Assembly: GCF_015169395.1 (NCBI RefSeq)
Contig: NZ_CP063458.1
Coordinates: forward strand, 5,890,001-5,954,000
DNA from: Humisphaera borealis
GTDB lineage: Bacteria; Planctomycetota; Phycisphaerae; Tepidisphaerales; Tepidisphaeraceae
Reading direction: 5' to 3'
Length of the DNA: 64,000 nt
Below the pieces are notes generated by a model. It saw only the letters and a list, made by a program, of their open reading frames with translations, did not search any database and had not been told where the DNA came from. This document shows positions 60,909 to 64,000 of this stretch, one piece after another (within the stretch, counting starts at the first letter, position 1; each line of letters starts with the position of its first letter). A program made the position numbers and the translations under genes.

Positions 60909-61814
60909 ATGCCCGGCGAATTCGCATTTATTCACTGGCTCCGCCAGCAACAGACGGCGTCGTCCGCCGTGCCCGTGCCGGCGGGCGATGATTTGGCCGT
61001 CCTTCGCTGGACGGACGCAGATCTGCTACTGGTTGGCGTCGACCAGGTGCTTGACGGCGTTCACTTTGATTCGACCGTCCATTCGCCGGGCGACATCGGA
61101 CGGAAGGTGATGAACCGCAACCTGTCCGATTGCGCCGCGATGGCGTGCCTGCCGGCGGGGGCGGTGGTATCGGTCGCGCTACCGCAGGGCTGCGGCGACG
61201 AATACGCCAAGGAACTTTACCTGGGCATCAAGGCGGCAGGCGAGGTGTTCGATTGTCCGATCGTCGGCGGTGACACCGGATCGTGGGCGGGCAAACTGGC
61301 GGTCACGGTCACCATCTTGGGCCGATCGGCCGGTATTGCGCCGGTGACTCGAAAGGGCGCGAAAGTCGGCGACGGCCTGTACGTCAGCGGTCCGCTCGGC
61401 GGAAGCATCCTCGGCCGACACATGACGTTTACGCCGCGCGTCGAACTGGCACGAAAGCTGGCGACGGGTGAGGACATCCACGCGATGATCGACCTGTCCG
61501 ACGGCCTGTCGCGCGACGCCGGCCATATCGCCGCCGAGAGCGGGGTAGGCCTGGTCATCGAGGCGGCGACCGTGCCGGTTCACGACGACGCCAGGACGCT
61601 ATCGCAGCGGGATGGCGTTGCCCCGATCGACCACGCCCTTCACGATGGGGAGGACCATGAGCTGCTCGCCGTCCTCCCGCCCGAAGCCGAGGCGATGGCG
61701 CTGGACCTGGGAATGATCCGCATCGGCAAAGTGATCGAAGGGCAGGGCGTCTGGCTGGACCACGGGGGCCAGCGCACCGCGATGCCGGTGCGCGGGTGGG
61801 AGCATCGGCTGTAG
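60909..61814 (+). CDS. thiL: Thiamine-monophosphate kinase
   Basis: It phosphorylates thiamine phosphate to thiamine diphosphate, the cofactor of the E1 subunits encoded upstream. The 301 residues include the PurM-fold motifs GDDLAVLRW, the metal/ATP region VDQVLDGVHFDS, NRNLSDCAAMACLP, IVGGDTGSWAG and IDLSDGLSRDAGHIA. Length is typical. No other thiamine gene is adjacent. Confidence 0.95.
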   Translation: MPGEFAFIHWLRQQQTASSAVPVPAGDDLAVLRWTDADLLLVGVDQVLDGVHFDSTVHSPGDIGRKVMNRNLSDCAAMACLPAGAVVSVALPQGCGDEYAKELYLGIKAAGEVFDCPIVGGDTGSWAGKLAVTVTILGRSAGIAPVTRKGAKVGDGLYVSGPLGGSILGRHMTFTPRVELARKLATGEDIHAMIDLSDGLSRDAGHIAAESGVGLVIEAATVPVHDDARTLSQRDGVAPIDHALHDGEDHELLAVLPPEAEAMALDLGMIRIGKVIEGQGVWLDHGGQRTAMPVRGWEHRL

Positions 61815-61919
61815 TCGGACAGGGCTTCGCAACTTCGGGCCGAGCTGGAGCTCGGGGTTCCCGCGTGACATTCAACTTGACCTTGGCCTTAGTCGCACAA
61901 GACAATCCGCACACCAACC

Positions 61920-63320
61920 ATGTCCAGTTCCATCTCACCTGCGTCTGTGGATCCTGCCGGCGGCACCGCCGCCCCGAACGTCGATGCCCCGACCGTTCAG
62001 GCTTCGCCTTCGACCGTTCAGCGCGAGGCGACCCGGCTCAGCGAACTCTCGCCACAGCAGTGGAAGAGCGGCATCGCCGCCTGGCTGGGCTGGCTGTTCG
62101 ACGGCCTGGACATGCACCTGTACACGCTGGTGGCGGCACCCTTCGTTGCGGTGCTGCTGCACTCGGCCAGTCCTTCGTCGGCCGACGTAAAGGAGAAGAG
62201 CGCGTTCATCCAGGCCGCGTTCCTGGTCGGCTGGGCATTGGGCGGCGGGTTCTTCGGACGGCTGGGTGACCTGCTCGGACGCAGCCGGGCATTGTCGCTG
62301 ACGATCCTGACCTACGCCCTGTTCACCGGTTTATCCTTCTTCGCGACCGAGTGGTGGCACCTGCTGATCTGCCGGTTCCTGGCGGCGCTGGGCATCGGCG
62401 GGGAATGGGCCGTCGGGTCGGCGCTGCTGTCGGAGACCTGGCCCGCCCGCTGGCGCGCCTGGATCGCCGCGGTGTTGCAGACGGGCGTGAACCTGGGCGT
62501 GCTGCTGGCGTGCGGGTGCGTGTTCGTCCTGGCCAACCCGGCGACGTACGAGTTTCTCGCCGGCTTCTTCAAGGACCTGCCGCCGAACTTCTACCTTCGG
62601 TCGGTCTTCCTCGTCGGCATCGTCCCCGCGCTGCTGGTCTTCTGGATTCGCCGGCATGTCCCCGAACCGGCCGAGTGGACGGCCGCCCAAGCCCGCGTCT
62701 CCGACGAACGCAAGCCGACGATGATGGATCTGTTCCGCGGCGACGTGCGGCGGACCACGCTGCTGACCATCGGCGTTTGCGCCACCGCCCTCACCGGCTG
62801 GTGGGCGTTCATGTTCTGGTCGCTCCAGCACCTCGGCGGCCTGGCCAAGCAAGCCGGCATGCCCGACGGGGCGCGCGACCAGTTCACCGCCGTCGCGTTC
62901 CTGTGGGTGATCGGGATCTCGATTCTCGGCAATTTTTTCGCATCGGGCATCGCCCGGAAGATCGGCTATCGCAACGCGGTCGCGGTAATGTGCTTCCTCT
63001 TCATCGTGACGCTGGTCGCGACCTACTACAAGCCGCGCGGCCATGAGGAGCTGCGGATGTGGATGCCGATCGTCGGCTTCTGCTCCGGCGTGATGGGACT
63101 GTTTACGATGTATCTGCCGCCGCTGTTCCCGACGCTCCTGCGTACGACCGGCGCGGGCTTCAGCTACAACATCGGCCGCATCGTCGCGGCGGCGGGGACG
63201 GTCATCTTCGCGTTCGTGGTGAAGGACCTGGATCTGCGATTGGCGCTGCTCGGCGTATCGGCGTTGTTCGTGCCGGCGATGCTGATCGCGCTTAAAATGC
63301 CCGATTTGCGCGACAAGTAG
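61920..63320 (+). CDS. MFS transporter, metabolite:H+ symporter type
   Basis: This 466-residue protein has twelve predicted membrane helices. Signature segments are GWLFDGLDMHLYTLVAAPF, the loop 2-3 motif GRLGDLLGRSRAL, and LAALGIGGEWAVGSALLSETWP, which match the sugar-acid/aromatic-acid/sialic-acid symporter branch. The first 45 residues are polar. Its TAG stop codon is supplied by the R1 repeat arm that starts at 63317. The substrate is not predictable. Confidence 0.9.
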   Translation: MSSSISPASVDPAGGTAAPNVDAPTVQASPSTVQREATRLSELSPQQWKSGIAAWLGWLFDGLDMHLYTLVAAPFVAVLLHSASPSSADVKEKSAFIQAAFLVGWALGGGFFGRLGDLLGRSRALSLTILTYALFTGLSFFATEWWHLLICRFLAALGIGGEWAVGSALLSETWPARWRAWIAAVLQTGVNLGVLLACGCVFVLANPATYEFLAGFFKDLPPNFYLRSVFLVGIVPALLVFWIRRHVPEPAEWTAAQARVSDERKPTMMDLFRGDVRRTTLLTIGVCATALTGWWAFMFWSLQHLGGLAKQAGMPDGARDQFTAVAFLWVIGISILGNFFASGIARKIGYRNAVAVMCFLFIVTLVATYYKPRGHEELRMWMPIVGFCSGVMGLFTMYLPPLFPTLLRTTGAGFSYNIGRIVAAAGTVIFAFVVKDLDLRLALLGVSALFVPAMLIALKMPDLRDK

Positions 63321-63416
63321 GGTCCGCCTTGGCGGACGCGTTTCGCGCCGGCATGGCGGGGGTCATGAAAGATGTTGAAGCGTCCCGCCGATCGCGTCCG
63401 CCAAGGCGGACCCTAC
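63317..63416. repeat. R1 pair (copy 5), supplying two stop codons
   Basis: Arms 63317-63339 and 63394-63416 are perfect 23-bp reverse complements. The TAG in the arm start gTAGggtcc is the stop codon of the MFS gene on the plus strand and of the metallo-hydrolase on the minus strand. Confidence 0.95.
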
Positions 63417-64000
63417 ACGGCGTCGGCCGGTGGCGGGCCGGCGTCTTCCATGTCACCGCCGTCGGCGGCGCCTTCGAAATCCATCAGGAAGTGGATGCGG
63501 TCCATCTCGGCAGAGCCGACGAACTTGCGCAGGATACGCTGCGCCCGCCGCACGCCGGTTCGGCGGCTCACGTGCGTCACCACGATGTGCTTGTTCTTCA
63601 GCCCCGGCAGAATCCTCGCGAACTGATCGACGTGCAGGTGCCGGCCGTGCTTGGCCTTGGACTTGTGGTCGGGCTCGAAGAACGTGCACTCGGTGACCAG
63701 CACCTCGGCGTTGACCACATCGGGGTGCTCGAACACGGTGCCGTCGGTGGTATCGCCGAGGAACGCGACCATCGGCACCTCGATGCGGTACTGGATGTCG
63801 ACGCCGGACTTCTTGAGCTCGACCAGTTCCGGCCCGGTCTTGCCGACGAGTTCGGGCTTGAGCTTCTCGCGAATACTGATCAACACATACCCCAGGCTCG
63901 GGCCGCCGTGATGAGTCTGCACGGCACGGATGCCGAAGTCGCGGCGGACTTCGTACATCTGGTTGGCCGCCATGGGGACCAGCGTATACGGCGTCGTCTG
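63413..64000 (-). CDS. Metallo-beta-lactamase fold hydrolase, RNase Z-like (5' partial)
   Basis: The frame is open to the window edge, so the N-terminus (with the HxHxDH motif) is missing. About 196 residues are visible. YTLVPMAANQMYEVRRDFGI, THHGGPSLGYVLIS, FLGDTTDG (metal Asp), VLVTECTFFEP and the late His in KHGRHLHVDQFARI and IVVTHVSRR match the C-terminal half of RNase Z/MBL-fold proteins. It could process tRNA 3' ends or be a related phosphodiesterase. The family usually has about 280-310 residues. The tail (DMEDAGPPPADAV) ends at a TAG within the R1 repeat. Confidence 0.85.
   Translation of the reverse strand, partial: QTTPYTLVPMAANQMYEVRRDFGIRAVQTHHGGPSLGYVLISIREKLKPELVGKTGPELVELKKSGVDIQYRIEVPMVAFLGDTTDGTVFEHPDVVNAEVLVTECTFFEPDHKSKAKHGRHLHVDQFARILPGLKNKHIVVTHVSRRTGVRRAQRILRKFVGSAEMDRIHFLMDFEGAADGGDMEDAGPPPADAV

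Overview
The window is 64 kb of GC-rich bacterial chromosome. It most likely comes from a planctomycete, probably class Phycisphaerae (a Humisphaera/Tepidisphaera-like lineage). That placement is an inference. It rests on the N-terminal LEPLExRRLM-type segment of the two giant secreted proteins, the SRGPxTPxGKAxSSxNALKHG protein family, dockerin/ECF-sigma loci, STN-domain proteins, and acyl-carrier gene clusters typical of the phylum. There is no rRNA or CRISPR array, and I recognised no tRNA.

Layout. 0.3-6 kb: a planctomycete family protein, acetyl-CoA synthetase (acs), an adenylate kinase family protein and an EF-P family protein. 6.4-8 kb: a CPBP membrane protease and a zinc-ribbon membrane protein. 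8-12.8 kb: a minus-strand type II fatty-acid/polyketide-like cluster (FabZ, long ACP, FabZ-like, KS-like, KS). In it each enzyme pair has one copy with intact catalytic residues and one without. 13.2-18.5 kb: an ECF sigma factor, a membrane dockerin protein, a cohesin-like secreted protein and a VIT-vWA lipoprotein. 18.5-20.4 kb: two paralogous membrane proteins. 20.6-27.3 kb: the pyruvate dehydrogenase genes pdhA, pdhB, pdhC and a lipoyl-domain-fused E3, with a HEAT-repeat gene on the other strand. 27.7-34 kb: two convergent ~980-residue repeat (beta-propeller-like) secreted paralogs. 34-35 kb: a REP-associated tyrosine transposase (RAYT) between GTAC-centred palindromes. 35-40.5 kb: GAPDH, a degenerate receiver, a diguanylate cyclase and three small membrane proteins. 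40.7-44.7 kb: bL21, a complete ISL3 element with target duplication, and a MATE transporter behind a possible leader peptide and hairpin. 44.9-64 kb: ileS, purN, a DUF2459-like lipoprotein, DoxX, proC, an STN protein, two TatA, an RluA-family synthase, DinB, YebC, a large TPR lipoprotein, a methyltransferase, thiL, an MFS transporter and a 5'-truncated metallo-hydrolase.

The most striking property is the intergenic DNA. Almost every gap contains a paired inverted repeat, from more than 20 distinct families. Several families recur: one 23-bp arm occurs as five pairs. Some pairs are nested. At least four lie in frame inside genes. Others supply stop codons or Shine-Dalgarno sequences, and three R1 arms end exactly 9-10 nt before a start codon. 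Family labels R1-R24 below are mine. Together with the RAYT and the catalytically split FabF/FabZ cluster, these palindromes are the best candidates for undescribed biology here.
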